A DNA stretch of 44,301 bases from GSA-30 sp036384435 (GCF_036384435.1 NZ_DASVMI010000002.1:1-44301); one strand, 5' to 3'. Shown: positions 8,192-17,166, counted from the stretch's first letter. Made by a program: numbers and translations. The notes: generated by a model not told the origin, from the letters alone.

Positions 8192-9007
8192 ATGATTGCC
8201 CAATCCCCGATGCGACGTGCGATGGCTGTGGCCCTGTTGGTCGCACTAGCTGGCTGCGCGACAACGCCTGTTTCCACGCCGGTCGACGCGAAGGGCCGGC
8301 CGATGGGTTATCTCTCGGCGGCCCAGTTGCCCGATACCACCCGTATCTTGCCAGCCGCGCCGGTACAAGGCTCGGCGCGTTACGAGGCGGACCGGCAGGT
8401 GTTCCTGGCTACACGCAAGCTCGAAGGTACGCCACGCTGGGCCATGGCCACAGATGACGTGCAACTCAACGTGCCTGCGATGCTGCGCCACTTCAGTTGC
8501 GCGATGGGAGCCGACTTGCAGGCGCAGTCATTGCCGCGCCTGACCGCGTTGCTCGAACGCGCCGACCGCGATGCCGACGAGAGCACGCGAGCGCCCAAGC
8601 GGGCAAACAAGCGTTTGCGTCCGTTCCTGATCGACGAAGGCAACATTTGCCAGCCCAAGGAGCAGCTTGCCAAGAGTTACGACTACCCTTCCGGCCATAC
8701 CACCTGGGGTTGGACAGCGGGTCTGATCCTGGCGGAACTGGCGCCTGACCGCACCAGTGAGATCGACCTGCGCGCCCGCGCCTTCGGGGACAGCCGCATC
8801 ATCTGTGGGGCGCACAACCTCAGCGCCGTCCAGGCCGGTGCGATCAATGGCGCAGTGGTGTTTCAGCGTTTGCAGGGATCACCGGCCTACCAGGCCGATT
8901 TGGCCGCCGCACGCAAGGAGCTGGATGCGTACCGGGTGAGCGGTCCGAAGCCGGATGGCGGCAAGTGCGAAGCGGAGCGGGTGTTGGAGTTGGCCGCGCC
9001 TTATTGA
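8192..9007 (+). CDS. Class A acid-phosphatase-like (PAP2 superfamily) lipoprotein
   Basis: About 271 residues with a lipoprotein signal (VALLVALAGC). It carries the class A non-specific acid phosphatase signature in order: K-x6-RP (KRANKRLRP), PSGH (YPSGHTTW) and SR-x5-H (SRIICGAH). Such enzymes release phosphate from organic monoesters in the periplasm through a phospho-histidine. Oddity: the Asp that usually ends the third motif (H-x3-D) is Ala here (HNLSA), so activity may be altered. The ATG at 8192 has GAAGG eight bases upstream. An earlier in-frame ATG at 8156 lacks a comparable site. It is divergent from the AraC-type gene and stands alone. Confidence 0.85.
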   Translation: MIAQSPMRRAMAVALLVALAGCATTPVSTPVDAKGRPMGYLSAAQLPDTTRILPAAPVQGSARYEADRQVFLATRKLEGTPRWAMATDDVQLNVPAMLRHFSCAMGADLQAQSLPRLTALLERADRDADESTRAPKRANKRLRPFLIDEGNICQPKEQLAKSYDYPSGHTTWGWTAGLILAELAPDRTSEIDLRARAFGDSRIICGAHNLSAVQAGAINGAVVFQRLQGSPAYQADLAAARKELDAYRVSGPKPDGGKCEAERVLELAAPY

Positions 9008-9108
9008 CTTCCTTGGGACGGGAGGCGGCTGGTAGGGGCGCCAGTTCGATCGCTTGCCTTGTGCTGAAAGATTGCAAAAGCCGCTGTTGCAATGTGCGGC
9101 TCTTGCCT

Positions 9109-9139
9109 CAGGTAGTGGGCTTTTGCGCCCCACTACCTG
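9109..9139. terminator. Candidate bidirectional terminator hairpin
   Basis: An 11-bp perfect stem, CAGGTAGTGGG with CCCACTACCTG, and a 9-nt loop lie between the convergent phosphatase and putA genes. No clear T-run follows on either strand, so it may act with Rho or only stabilise 3' ends. Confidence 0.5.
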
Positions 9140-9179
9140 CCTCCCATGTCCTATCCCCCGCCGAGCAAATCGCCCGACC

Positions 9180-12100
9180 TTACTCGCCGATCGTCAGCAA
9201 CGAAGCGTTGCCGCCCGCGGCGGTGGTGTTGATTGTCAGCGTGCGTTCGCCTGCAAAGCGCAGCAGGTAATGCGGGCCGCCGGCCTTGGGTCCGGTGCCT
9301 GACAGGCCTTCGCCACCGAACGGTTGCACACCGACCACGGCGCCGATCTGGTTGCGGTTGACGTAGCAGTTGCCGACGCGGGCGCGGGTCTGGATGAATT
9401 CCACGGTATCGTCGATGCGGCTGTGGATGCCCAGGGTCAGGCCGAAGCCGGTGGCGTTGATCTGGTCGACCACTTTGTCCAACTCGTCGCCCTTCCAGCG
9501 GATCACGTGCAGCACCGGGCCGAACACTTCGCGGGTGAGCGTGGCCAGCGAAGGGATTTCATAGGCGCGAGGCGCGAAGAACGTGCCATTCTCGGTCGCG
9601 GCGGCGTCCAGCGAAACTTCGCCGATCTTCTTCGCTTCCTTGTCCATGCGTGCAGCATGCTCGACCAGGATCTTCTTCGCATCCTCGTCGATGACCGGGC
9701 CCACGTCAGTGGACAACTGACCCGGATCGCCGATCTTCAGCTCGGCCATGGCGCCGGCAAGCATGGCGCAGACCTTGTCGGCGATGTCTTCCTGCACGAA
9801 CAGCACGCGCGCGGCCGAGCAGCGCTGGCCCGCGGATTGGAAGGCCGAAGAGATCACATCCTTGACGATCTGCTCGGGCAGTGCCGACGAGTCGGCGATC
9901 ATCGCGTTCTGGCCGCCGGTCTCGGCGATCAGGGCGGCGATCGGTGCGTTGCGTGCAGCCAGCGCACGGTTGATCGCCCAGGCTGTTTCGGTCGAGCCGG
10001 TAAAGGCGACACCGGCCACGCGCGGGTCCCGGGTCAGCGCGGCACCCACCGTGGCGCCGTCGCCCGGCAGGTATTGCAGCACCTCGGGGGGTACGCCCGC
10101 TTCATGCAGCAGCTTGACTGCCAGGAAGCCGATCAACGTGGTCTGCTCGGCTGGCTTGGCGATCACGGCATTGCCCGCCGCCAAGGCAGCCGAGACCTGG
10201 CCCAGGAAGATCGCCAGCGGGAAATTCCAAGGGCTGATGCAGACGAACACGCCGCGGCCGTGGAGAAACAACTGGTTGCTTTCGCCCGTTGGCCCGGGGA
10301 GCTGTTCGGGGTGACCGAACAGGCGGCGTGCCATGGTGGCGTAGTAACGCAGGAAGTCGGCGGCCTCGCGCACTTCGGCGATGGCATCAGGCAGGCTCTT
10401 GCCGGCCTCGCGCACGCATAGCGCGATGAACTCGCCACGACGTGCCTCGAGCTGGTCGGCGGCATGTTCGAGGATGGCGGCGCGGCTGGCTGCCGGCATG
10501 CGATCCCAGGTGCCTTGAGCGGCAACGGCATTGGCCAGGGCCTTGTCGACCGAGGCGGCGTCGGCGCTGACGTAGCTGCCCACGCGCTGGCGGCGATCGG
10601 CCGGGTTGGTCACTTCGATGGTGGGCCCAGCCGGTTGGGCGCCGGGAACCAGCGCGGTGGCGTTCCACCGACCGGCGGTGCCCGGCGGGAGTGCGGCGTT
10701 GACGGCGTCGGCCAGGGCCTTCAGTTCGTTGTCGTTGGCGAAGTTCATGCCCATGGAATTTTTCCTGGATACAAAATTTGCATTCTGCGCAAGCGCGGAA
10801 TGGTCACCGTAGAGATTGACCGGCATCGGAATGCGCGGATGGGGTATGGAAGCGAAGCGGCGCACTGTTTCGCAAGGGTCGGCAACGAGTTCGCGTACCG
10901 GCACGCTTTCATCGACCACGCGATTGACGAAGCTGGTGTTGGCGCCGTTCTCGAGCAGGCGACGGACCAGATAGGGCAACAGATCCTCATGGCTGCCCAC
11001 CGGCGCATAGACGCGACAGGGCACATTGAGGTTCTGCGGCCCGATCACTTCGGCATACAGGTCGGTGCCCATGCCATGCAGGCGCTGGTACTCGTAGGGA
11101 CGGCCCTGGGCGATGTGGTGGATCGCGGCGATCGTGTGAGCGTTGTGGGTGGCGAACTGCGGATAGATCAGCTCGTTGCCCGCATTGAAAAGGCGATGGG
11201 CGCAGGCCAGGTAGGACACGTCGGTATTGGGCTTGCGGGTATAGACCGGATAGCCAGACAGGCCGTTTTCCTGTGCGCGCTTGATCTCGGCATCCCAATA
11301 GGCGCCCTTGACCAGGCGCACGTACCAGCGGCGGCCGGCCTGGCGGGCAGTCTCCACCAGCCAGTCGATCACGAACGGGGTGCGCTTGCCGTAGGCCTGT
11401 ACCACGATGCCCAGGCCGTTCCAGCCTTCCAGGGACGGGTGTGCGAATACATCGCCGATGATGTCCAGCGACAGCTCCAGGCGATCGGCTTCTTCCGCAT
11501 CCACGGACAGTGCGATGCCCTGTTTCATGGCCAATTGCGAGAGTTCCAGCAACTTGGCGGCCAAGTCGCGGCGGGCGCGCTCGCGGTTGGCTACTTCGTA
11601 GCGCGGATGCAGCGCGGACAGCTTCACCGAGATCGAGGGGGCATCCGTATGGTTGGCGAACGGCCCGCGCGCACCGATGGCGGCGATGGCATTGCGGTAA
11701 TCCTGCTGATAACGCTCGGCCGTCTCGCTGGTGAGCGCCGATTCGCCGAGCATGTCGTAGGAATAGCGATAGACGGCGTATTCCTTCTTGGCGCAGCGAT
11801 CCAGCGCTTCGTTGATATTGCGGCCCATTACGAACTGGTGGCCCATGATGCGCATGGCCTGACGCACGGCCAGGCGAATCGCCGGCTCGCCTGCGCGGCC
11901 AACCAGCCGGCGCAGGGCGCTGGTGAAGTCGTGACGGGTTTCTTCGGCCAGGTTGACCAGCTTGCCGGTCAGCATCAGACCCCAGGTGGAGGCGTTGACG
12001 AACAGGGATTCGCTCTGTCCGAGATGCTTTTTCCAGTTCGCGTCCCCCAACTTGTCACGGATCAGTTTGTCGGCGGTGGCCTTGTCGGGGATGCGCAGCA

Positions 12101-12383
12101 GGGCTTCGGCCACGCACATCAACAGCACGCCTTCCTCGCTGGACAGATCGTACTGACGCATGAAGGACTCGACGGCGCTCTGGTCCTTGGCTCGCGCACG
12201 CACGCGCGTGACCAGGTCGGCGGCCAGGTCGATCACTTTCTCGCGTTCGGCCGGCGGCAGGGAGGCCTGGGCAAGCAGGTCATTGACCGCCTCGGTCTCG
12301 TCGCGCAGCCATGCCGCAGTAATGCGGGCACGGGCCGCGCCGGGCGCCGGCGGAAGTTCGGGGGTGAGGATGGGCTGGGTCAC
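9180..12383 (-). CDS. putA: Bifunctional proline dehydrogenase / L-glutamate gamma-semialdehyde dehydrogenase
   Basis: 1067 residues. PutA oxidises proline to glutamate at the inner membrane, feeding electrons to quinone. The proline dehydrogenase barrel shows SVKLSALHPRYE, RLVKGAYWDAEIKRAQ, YPQFATHNAHT and YEYQRLHGMG. The aldehyde dehydrogenase half shows ISPWNFPLAIFLGQ, AETGGQNAMI (general base) and SAGQRCSAARV (catalytic Cys), and ends in SGTGPKAGGPHYLLRF. The ribbon-helix-helix DNA-binding domain found at the N-terminus of enteric PutA is absent, so this protein should not repress its own gene. The start is a GTG at 12383 without an obvious Shine-Dalgarno sequence, so the exact N-terminus is uncertain. 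It is monocistronic, with a family A repeat about 60 bp upstream. Confidence 0.97.
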   Translation of the reverse strand: MTQPILTPELPPAPGAARARITAAWLRDETEAVNDLLAQASLPPAEREKVIDLAADLVTRVRARAKDQSAVESFMRQYDLSSEEGVLLMCVAEALLRIPDKATADKLIRDKLGDANWKKHLGQSESLFVNASTWGLMLTGKLVNLAEETRHDFTSALRRLVGRAGEPAIRLAVRQAMRIMGHQFVMGRNINEALDRCAKKEYAVYRYSYDMLGESALTSETAERYQQDYRNAIAAIGARGPFANHTDAPSISVKLSALHPRYEVANRERARRDLAAKLLELSQLAMKQGIALSVDAEEADRLELSLDIIGDVFAHPSLEGWNGLGIVVQAYGKRTPFVIDWLVETARQAGRRWYVRLVKGAYWDAEIKRAQENGLSGYPVYTRKPNTDVSYLACAHRLFNAGNELIYPQFATHNAHTIAAIHHIAQGRPYEYQRLHGMGTDLYAEVIGPQNLNVPCRVYAPVGSHEDLLPYLVRRLLENGANTSFVNRVVDESVPVRELVADPCETVRRFASIPHPRIPMPVNLYGDHSALAQNANFVSRKNSMGMNFANDNELKALADAVNAALPPGTAGRWNATALVPGAQPAGPTIEVTNPADRRQRVGSYVSADAASVDKALANAVAAQGTWDRMPAASRAAILEHAADQLEARRGEFIALCVREAGKSLPDAIAEVREAADFLRYYATMARRLFGHPEQLPGPTGESNQLFLHGRGVFVCISPWNFPLAIFLGQVSAALAAGNAVIAKPAEQTTLIGFLAVKLLHEAGVPPEVLQYLPGDGATVGAALTRDPRVAGVAFTGSTETAWAINRALAARNAPIAALIAETGGQNAMIADSSALPEQIVKDVISSAFQSAGQRCSAARVLFVQEDIADKVCAMLAGAMAELKIGDPGQLSTDVGPVIDEDAKKILVEHAARMDKEAKKIGEVSLDAAATENGTFFAPRAYEIPSLATLTREVFGPVLHVIRWKGDELDKVVDQINATGFGLTLGIHSRIDDTVEFIQTRARVGNCYVNRNQIGAVVGVQPFGGEGLSGTGPKAGGPHYLLRFAGERTLTINTTAAGGNASLLTIGE

Positions 12384-12445
12384 GATGCGGCGGGGTGGGG
12401 GAAAAGGGCGATTGTAAGGCTGGGGCGGGGTGGACGCATCCGTAT

Positions 12446-12608
12446 GGGGCCGCTTGCTGGGGTTCGCTGTGAAGTCGGCTGCTGCGCGGCCTCTAAAGAG
12501 TCAAGGGGATGAGCCATCACGCCCGCAAGCTTTCACGCACTCGCTTTATAGCCTTTACAGCAAGCGTCAGCGAGCGACCTCACAGCCCGCGCAAGCGGGC
12601 GACCTCAC
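12446..12608. repeat. Family A compound palindromic repeat (2+2 modules)
   Basis: Two left modules (to 12467 and 12468-12491, linker TGTGAAGT) and two right modules in opposite orientation (about 12553-12584 and 12585-12608, linkers ACCTCACAG and TTTACAG). Between them lies a core starting TCTAAAGAGT. It lies between the divergent putA and DUF2244 genes. It is more degenerate than the copies at 6798 and 17167. Confidence 0.75.
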
Positions 12609-12695
12609 TGACAAAACCGATCACTTTCCGCGCGCCAGGTAGTTTCGACGGCATCACATCCGACGCAGCCAATCGATCAACCCCCTGCGACATTC

Positions 12696-12725
12696 TTGCC
12701 CCTACCCCCCGCTGCGGCCTATCAT
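12696..12725 (+). promoter_or_regulatory. Candidate sigma70-type promoter of the cytochrome oxidase operon
   Basis: TTGCCC, an 18-nt spacer and TATCAT lie about 30 bp before the DUF2244 start at 12755. The fit to the consensus is moderate (4/6 and 5/6), so this is a candidate only. Confidence 0.35.
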
Positions 12726-12754
12726 CGGGAAAGTTCCAGGCACGCCGGACCCCC

Positions 12755-13240
12755 ATGATCGTGCTTCGACCAGCTGCCGCCGGCCTGCCGTGCGTAACGA
12801 TGTGGCTCAAGCCTAATCGTGCACTCAGCCGACGTGATCTGCGTCGCTTGATCGGGGTGCTGGCGGCGCTGGCACTGACGACGGCCGGTTTGGGTGCGTG
12901 GCAGGGCAATGTGTTTGCTCCGCTGTTCGCCCTGGTCGAGTCATCTGCGGTGGCATTCGCGCTGGGCGTAGCCTGGCGAGCCGGGGACCGCAGCGAACGC
13001 ATCACCCTCGACGAACAGTCGTTGGAGGTGCGTATGCTGCCAGGCCGGCGCGGTGTGCGTTTCCAGCCTTATTGGGTGCGCGTGCAGCTGAAGGCAAGCC
13101 GGGGAGGGCACCGTCTGCTGCTGACGTCGCATGGGCGCATGCTGGAAATCGGGGCATTCCTGGCTGATGAGGAACGCGTCGAGCTGTCGAAGAAACTCAT
13201 GGTGCTGCTGGCGGACGTCACTGGCCGGTCGCGCAGGTAG
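12755..13240 (+). CDS. DUF2244 integral membrane protein
   Basis: 161 residues with two hydrophobic segments (LIGVLAALALTTAGLGAW and FAPLFALVESSAVAFALG) near residues 35-75. A soluble C-terminal half follows with the family's SLEVRMLPGRRGVRF region. DUF2244 proteins are encoded immediately before coxB in many proteobacteria, as here, which links them to cytochrome oxidase by context only. Their biochemical role is not established. The ATG at 12755 begins the conserved part. An open frame continues upstream to 12509 through the repeat but looks non-coding. The gene ends 22 bp before coxB and probably leads the operon. Confidence 0.85.
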   Translation: MIVLRPAAAGLPCVTMWLKPNRALSRRDLRRLIGVLAALALTTAGLGAWQGNVFAPLFALVESSAVAFALGVAWRAGDRSERITLDEQSLEVRMLPGRRGVRFQPYWVRVQLKASRGGHRLLLTSHGRMLEIGAFLADEERVELSKKLMVLLADVTGRSRR

Positions 13241-13262
13241 GTTCAACAAAGGGCGTAACAGC

Positions 13263-14231
13263 ATGACATCTGGCGGCATCAGGCCTGGGGTTTTCAAGCG
13301 GACGGTAACGGCATGGTCGGTAATGGCCCTGTCCCTGTTCGGCGGCATCGCCCAGGCCAATCCGGAACCCGGTCAGCTCAACATGACCCGCGGTGTTTCC
13401 GAGTGGTCTCCCGAGGCTTACTTCCTCAATAACGTCGCGCTGGGGGTATGCGTCGTTATCGGCATCCTCGTCTTCGGCGCGATGTTCATCGCCATGTTCC
13501 GCTTCCGCAAATCGCGTGGTGCGGTGGCCGAGAAGTGGTCGCACAACACCACTCTTGAAGTGGTTTGGACCACCGTTCCGGTGGTTATCCTGATCGTGCT
13601 GGCCTATCTGGCCACGCATGGCTTGCGTACCTTCGCCGACACCACCGGCTCGCAGATGACCGTCAAGGTCACCGGCTTCCAGTGGAAGTGGCGCTATGAC
13701 TATGTCGACTATATGGGCAAGCCGGTCGACGGCGTCGGCTTCATGTCCAAGCTCGACCGCGAAAGCGACGAGACGCGCCAGTTGCGTTCGGGGCTCGACC
13801 CCAACGCCGTGAAGGTAGGCAACGAGAACACCTACCTGCTCAACGTGGACAAGCCGCTGGTGGTCCCGGTGGGCGTCAAGGTGCGCTTCGTGATCACCGC
13901 CGGTGACGTGATCCACTCCTGGTGGGTGCCCGCGTTGGGCTGGAAGATGGACGCGATCCCGGGCATCGTCAATGCAGCCTGGACCAACATCAAGGAGCCA
14001 GGCGTGTATCGCGGCCAGTGCGCCGAGCTCTGCGGCCAGGATCACGGCTTCATGCCGATCGTGGTGCAGGCACTGCCCAAGGCCGAGTTCGACCAATGGC
14101 TTGCCCAGCAGCAGGCCGCGGCCAAGAAGCCCGCTGCCGCGCCTGCGTCGGCTCCGGCTCCGGCCTCGACCGCCGCCGCGCCCAAAACCGCACAGGTCTC
14201 TGACGACGCTACCGTCCATTCGCAGGGCTGA
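13263..14231 (+). CDS. coxB: Cytochrome c oxidase subunit II
   Basis: 322 residues. This subunit takes electrons from cytochrome c into the binuclear CuA centre on the periplasmic face. A signal sequence and two transmembrane helices (about residues 55-78 and 100-120) precede the cupredoxin domain. All CuA ligands are present: His218 (GDVIHSWW), Cys253, Glu255 and Cys257 (GQCAELCGQ), His261 and Met264. FQWKWRYDY is the aromatic electron-entry patch. There is no heme c domain. Instead the last 35 residues form an Ala/Pro/Lys-rich tail. The ATG at 13263 is preceded by AAGGGCG. Confidence 0.97.
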   Translation: MTSGGIRPGVFKRTVTAWSVMALSLFGGIAQANPEPGQLNMTRGVSEWSPEAYFLNNVALGVCVVIGILVFGAMFIAMFRFRKSRGAVAEKWSHNTTLEVVWTTVPVVILIVLAYLATHGLRTFADTTGSQMTVKVTGFQWKWRYDYVDYMGKPVDGVGFMSKLDRESDETRQLRSGLDPNAVKVGNENTYLLNVDKPLVVPVGVKVRFVITAGDVIHSWWVPALGWKMDAIPGIVNAAWTNIKEPGVYRGQCAELCGQDHGFMPIVVQALPKAEFDQWLAQQQAAAKKPAAAPASAPAPASTAAAPKTAQVSDDATVHSQG

Positions 14232-14298
14232 GCGCGCCTGTCCGCGCTCGCTTCCTTAAATTCAGCAAACCGATTCGTATAGGTAGAGGTGCAAGGCC

Positions 14299-15915
14299 AT
14301 GGCCCACGAAGCCACCCACGACCACCACGACGATCATCACGGCGCACCGAAGAACTTCTTCGTGCGCTGGTGCATGTCCACCAACCACAAGGACATCGGT
14401 ACGCTGTACCTGGTGTTCTCGCTGTTGATGTTCTTCATCGGCGGCAGTTTCGCGATGGTGATCCGCGCGGAGCTGTTCAAGCCGGGCATGCAACTGGTGC
14501 AGCCTTACTTCTTCAACGAAATGACCACGATGCATGCGCTGGTCATGATCTTCGGCGCGGTGATGCCGGCCTTCGTAGGCCTTGGCAACTGGATGATCCC
14601 GCTGATGGTCGGTGCGCCGGACATGGCGTTGCCACGCATGAACAACCTGTCGTTCTGGATCCTGCCGTTCGCCTTCGCGCTGCTGCTGTCCACGCTGTTC
14701 ATGCCGGGCGGCGGCCCCGCCGGTGGCTGGACGATGTACCCGCCGTTGTCGTTGCAGGGCCAGTCCATCGCCTTTGTGGTGTTCGCGGTGCACTTGATGG
14801 GTATCAGCTCGATCATGGGCGCGATCAACATCATCGCCACCATCCTGAACATGCGCGCGCCTGGCATGGATCTGCTGAAAATGCCGGTGTTCGTGTGGAG
14901 CTGGCTGATCACCGCGTTCCTGCTGATCGCCGTGATGCCGGTGCTCGCTGGCGCGGTGACGATGCTGCTGACCGATAAGTACTTCGGCACCAACTTCTTC
15001 AATGCCGCCGGTGGCGGTGACCCGGTGCTGTTCCAGCACATCTTCTGGTTCTTCGGTCACCCCGAGGTGTACATCATGATCCTGCCGGCCTTCGGGCTGG
15101 TCTCGGAGATCATTCCCACCTTCGCCCGCAAGCCGATCTTCGGCTACAAGGCGATGGTGTTCGCGATTGCCTCGATCGCCTTCCTGTCGTTCATCGTGTG
15201 GGCACACCACATGTTCGCGGTGGGCCTGCCGCTGGGCGGGGAAATCTTCTTCATGTACGCCACGATGCTGATCGCGGTGCCCACGGGCGTGAAGGTATTC
15301 AACTGGGTCAGCACCATGTGGGGCGGCTCGATGACCTTCGAGACGCCGATGCTGTTTGCCGTGGCGTTCGTGATCCTGTTCACCATCGGCGGCTTCTCCG
15401 GCTTGATGCTGGCGCTGGCACCAGCCGATTTCCAGTATCACGATACCTATTTCGTGGTGGCGCACTTCCACTACGTGCTGGTGACCGGCGCCGTGTTCGC
15501 CATCATCGCGTCGGTGTACTACTGGCTGCCCAAATGGACCGGTCACATGTACTCCGAGACCTGGGGCAAGATCCATTTCTGGAACTCGGTGATCTGGGTC
15601 AACGTGCTGTTCTTCCCGCAGCACTTCCTGGGCCTGGCTGGCATGCCGCGCCGTATTCCCGATTACAACGTGGCCTTTGCCGGCTTCAACATGGTCAGTT
15701 CGATTGGCGGCTTCCTGTTCGGCGCCTCGCAGCTGATCTTCCTGGGCGTGCTGGTGCATGCGGTGTGGTTCTCCAAGAAGAAGGCCGCCGACCGTGCCTG
15801 GGAAGGTGCCCGTGGCCTGGAGTGGACGGTGCCTTCGCCGGCGCCCTACCACACCTTCGACGTGCCGCCGGTGGTGCACGATTCGGAACTGGCACACGGT
15901 CACGTCGACGATTGA
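14299..15915 (+). CDS. ctaD: Cytochrome c oxidase subunit I (aa3 type)
   Basis: 538 residues with 12 transmembrane helices. This is the catalytic, proton-pumping subunit of the inner-membrane oxidase. Heme a ligands are His79 (TTMHALVM) and His391. His389 binds heme a3 (VVAHFHYV). CuB ligands are His254, cross-linked to Tyr258 in GHPEVY, and His303/His304 (WAHHMF). Glu256 in the same motif is the D-channel glutamate, which marks a type A enzyme. A His-rich N-terminus (HDHHDDHH, residues 7-14) precedes the first helix and could bind metal. Order after coxB is standard. Confidence 0.98.
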   Translation: MAHEATHDHHDDHHGAPKNFFVRWCMSTNHKDIGTLYLVFSLLMFFIGGSFAMVIRAELFKPGMQLVQPYFFNEMTTMHALVMIFGAVMPAFVGLGNWMIPLMVGAPDMALPRMNNLSFWILPFAFALLLSTLFMPGGGPAGGWTMYPPLSLQGQSIAFVVFAVHLMGISSIMGAINIIATILNMRAPGMDLLKMPVFVWSWLITAFLLIAVMPVLAGAVTMLLTDKYFGTNFFNAAGGGDPVLFQHIFWFFGHPEVYIMILPAFGLVSEIIPTFARKPIFGYKAMVFAIASIAFLSFIVWAHHMFAVGLPLGGEIFFMYATMLIAVPTGVKVFNWVSTMWGGSMTFETPMLFAVAFVILFTIGGFSGLMLALAPADFQYHDTYFVVAHFHYVLVTGAVFAIIASVYYWLPKWTGHMYSETWGKIHFWNSVIWVNVLFFPQHFLGLAGMPRRIPDYNVAFAGFNMVSSIGGFLFGASQLIFLGVLVHAVWFSKKKAADRAWEGARGLEWTVPSPAPYHTFDVPPVVHDSELAHGHVDD

Positions 15916-15991
15916 TAGCGATGGCGCGGTGGCCCTGACCGGTCGCTGCGCATGAATAGGTAGCGGATACTTGGGCAAGGCGAACGATCCG

Positions 15992-16099
15992 ATGGAAGTG
16001 GCACGACGCAAGGCAGCCAGGCGCACGGCGCTGATCCTCGCCATCGTGGCTGGTGCGATCTTCGCGTTGTCGATCCTGCAGATGTTGAAGGTCAAGTAG
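15992..16099 (+). CDS. Cytochrome oxidase small assembly-like peptide (35 aa)
   Basis: A 35-codon ORF that starts MEVARRKAARRTALI: a basic N-terminus of about 12 residues, then one transmembrane segment (LILAIVAGAIFALSIL) and a short basic end. Length, charge pattern and position directly after ctaD match the peptide annotated as cytochrome oxidase small assembly protein, which usually precedes ctaG/cox11. Here no ctaG follows. It lies 76 bp after ctaD and 116 bp before ctaE. Function is inferred from position. The ORF is too short for codon statistics to prove it. Confidence 0.7.
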   Translation: MEVARRKAARRTALILAIVAGAIFALSILQMLKVK

Positions 16100-16215
16100 T
16101 ACCGCAGAAGGCTTTATCCCACCGGCTCGGGTTCCTTGAAGGCCCGGCCGGGTTGCAGTTCCCCGTGCAGATGCGGGGCGGATACGTAAACGAGAGAAAT
16201 CCACGGGGTTACACC

Positions 16216-17103
16216 ATGGGTCACCAGCAAGGCGCTTATTTCGTTCCGACCAAGAGTTACTGGCCGATCGTGGCCGCGGTCGTGATGTTCGTGACGGTGT
16301 TCGGCGCCGCGCACTGGCTGAATGCGCCTCCGGGCGAGGCGGGTTTCGGCAAGACGATGCTGACGATCGGCATCCTCGGCGTGCTGTTGATGTTCTTCGG
16401 CTGGTTCCACTCGGTGATCCGGGAATCGCTGGCCGGCAGCTACAACGCCCAGGTGGATCGCTCGTTCCGCATGGGCATGATGTGGTTCATCTTCTCCGAG
16501 GTCATGTTCTTCGGTGCTTTCTTCGGTGCGCTGTTCTATGCCCGCACGTTGTCGGTGCCGTGGCTGGCTGGCGAGGGCCATGGCCTGCTGACCCACCAGT
16601 TCATCTGGAACGACTACAACGGTTCCTGGGGCGCGGGTGGCGGCGGTGGCCCGGAAGCCATCGGCGGTCGCTTCTCCACCATCGGCCCGTGGGGATTGCC
16701 GCTGCTCAATACGCTGATCCTGCTGACCTCCAGCGTCACGATCACCATTGCGCACCACGCGCTCAATGCGGGTCATCGCGGCAAGATCCTGGTCTTCCTG
16801 GGCCTGACCGTGCTGCTGGGTGCCACGTTCCTGAACTTCCAGGCCCACGAGTACATGGAGGCCTATAAGGAGCTCAACCTGACCCTGCACAGCGGCGTCT
16901 ATGGTTCGACCTTCTTCATGCTTACCGGCTTCCATGGCCTGCATGTCACGCTGGGCACGATCATGCTGGCGGTGATCTGGTTCCGTGTGCTGAAGGGCCA
17001 CTTCAGCAAGGAACACCAGTTCGGTTTCGAAGCCGTCGCCTGGTACTGGCATTTCGTGGACGTGGTCTGGCTCGGGTTGTTCATGTTTGTTTATATTCTT
17101 TGA
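16216..17103 (+). CDS. ctaE: Cytochrome c oxidase subunit III
   Basis: 295 residues with seven predicted transmembrane helices. Subunit III stabilises subunit I and its proton uptake. Typical blocks are FRMGMMWFIFSEVMFF, FLNFQAHEY and the C-terminal FVDVVWLGLFMFVYIL. The ATG at 16216 gives the expected start (MGHQQGAYFVPTKSYWP). An open frame reaches back to 16153 without family similarity. The gene is followed within 20 bp by a very strong terminator, so the structural oxidase operon ends here. Confidence 0.97.
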   Translation: MGHQQGAYFVPTKSYWPIVAAVVMFVTVFGAAHWLNAPPGEAGFGKTMLTIGILGVLLMFFGWFHSVIRESLAGSYNAQVDRSFRMGMMWFIFSEVMFFGAFFGALFYARTLSVPWLAGEGHGLLTHQFIWNDYNGSWGAGGGGGPEAIGGRFSTIGPWGLPLLNTLILLTSSVTITIAHHALNAGHRGKILVFLGLTVLLGATFLNFQAHEYMEAYKELNLTLHSGVYGSTFFMLTGFHGLHVTLGTIMLAVIWFRVLKGHFSKEHQFGFEAVAWYWHFVDVVWLGLFMFVYIL

Positions 17104-17121
17104 GGGGCGCGGTGCGCTCCG

Positions 17122-17164
17122 CTCCATGAAAAAACCCGCCTTTTCGGCGGGTTTTTTCATGGAG
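17122..17164. terminator. Strong bidirectional terminator after ctaE
   Basis: A perfect 19-bp stem (17122-17140 with 17146-17164) with loop TTTTC. It holds the CCCGCC/GGCGGG core flanked by runs of six A and six T, so it can end transcripts from both directions. It starts 19 bp after the ctaE stop and touches the start of a family A repeat. Confidence 0.95.
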
Positions 17165-17166
17165 GG

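Noticed and set aside
10464..12512. A 682-codon open frame antisense to putA
   Set aside because: Shadow of the putA coding bias. No ribosome-binding site or domain was seen.
12509..12754. An 82-codon upstream extension of the DUF2244 gene
   Set aside because: It runs through the family A repeat and the candidate promoter, and its translation is not like the family. The ATG at 12755 starts the conserved part.
14209..16095. A 628-codon open frame antisense to ctaD
   Set aside because: It mirrors the third-position GC bias of ctaD. The translation is His/Gln/Arg-rich with no domain, while the other strand is a perfect subunit I.
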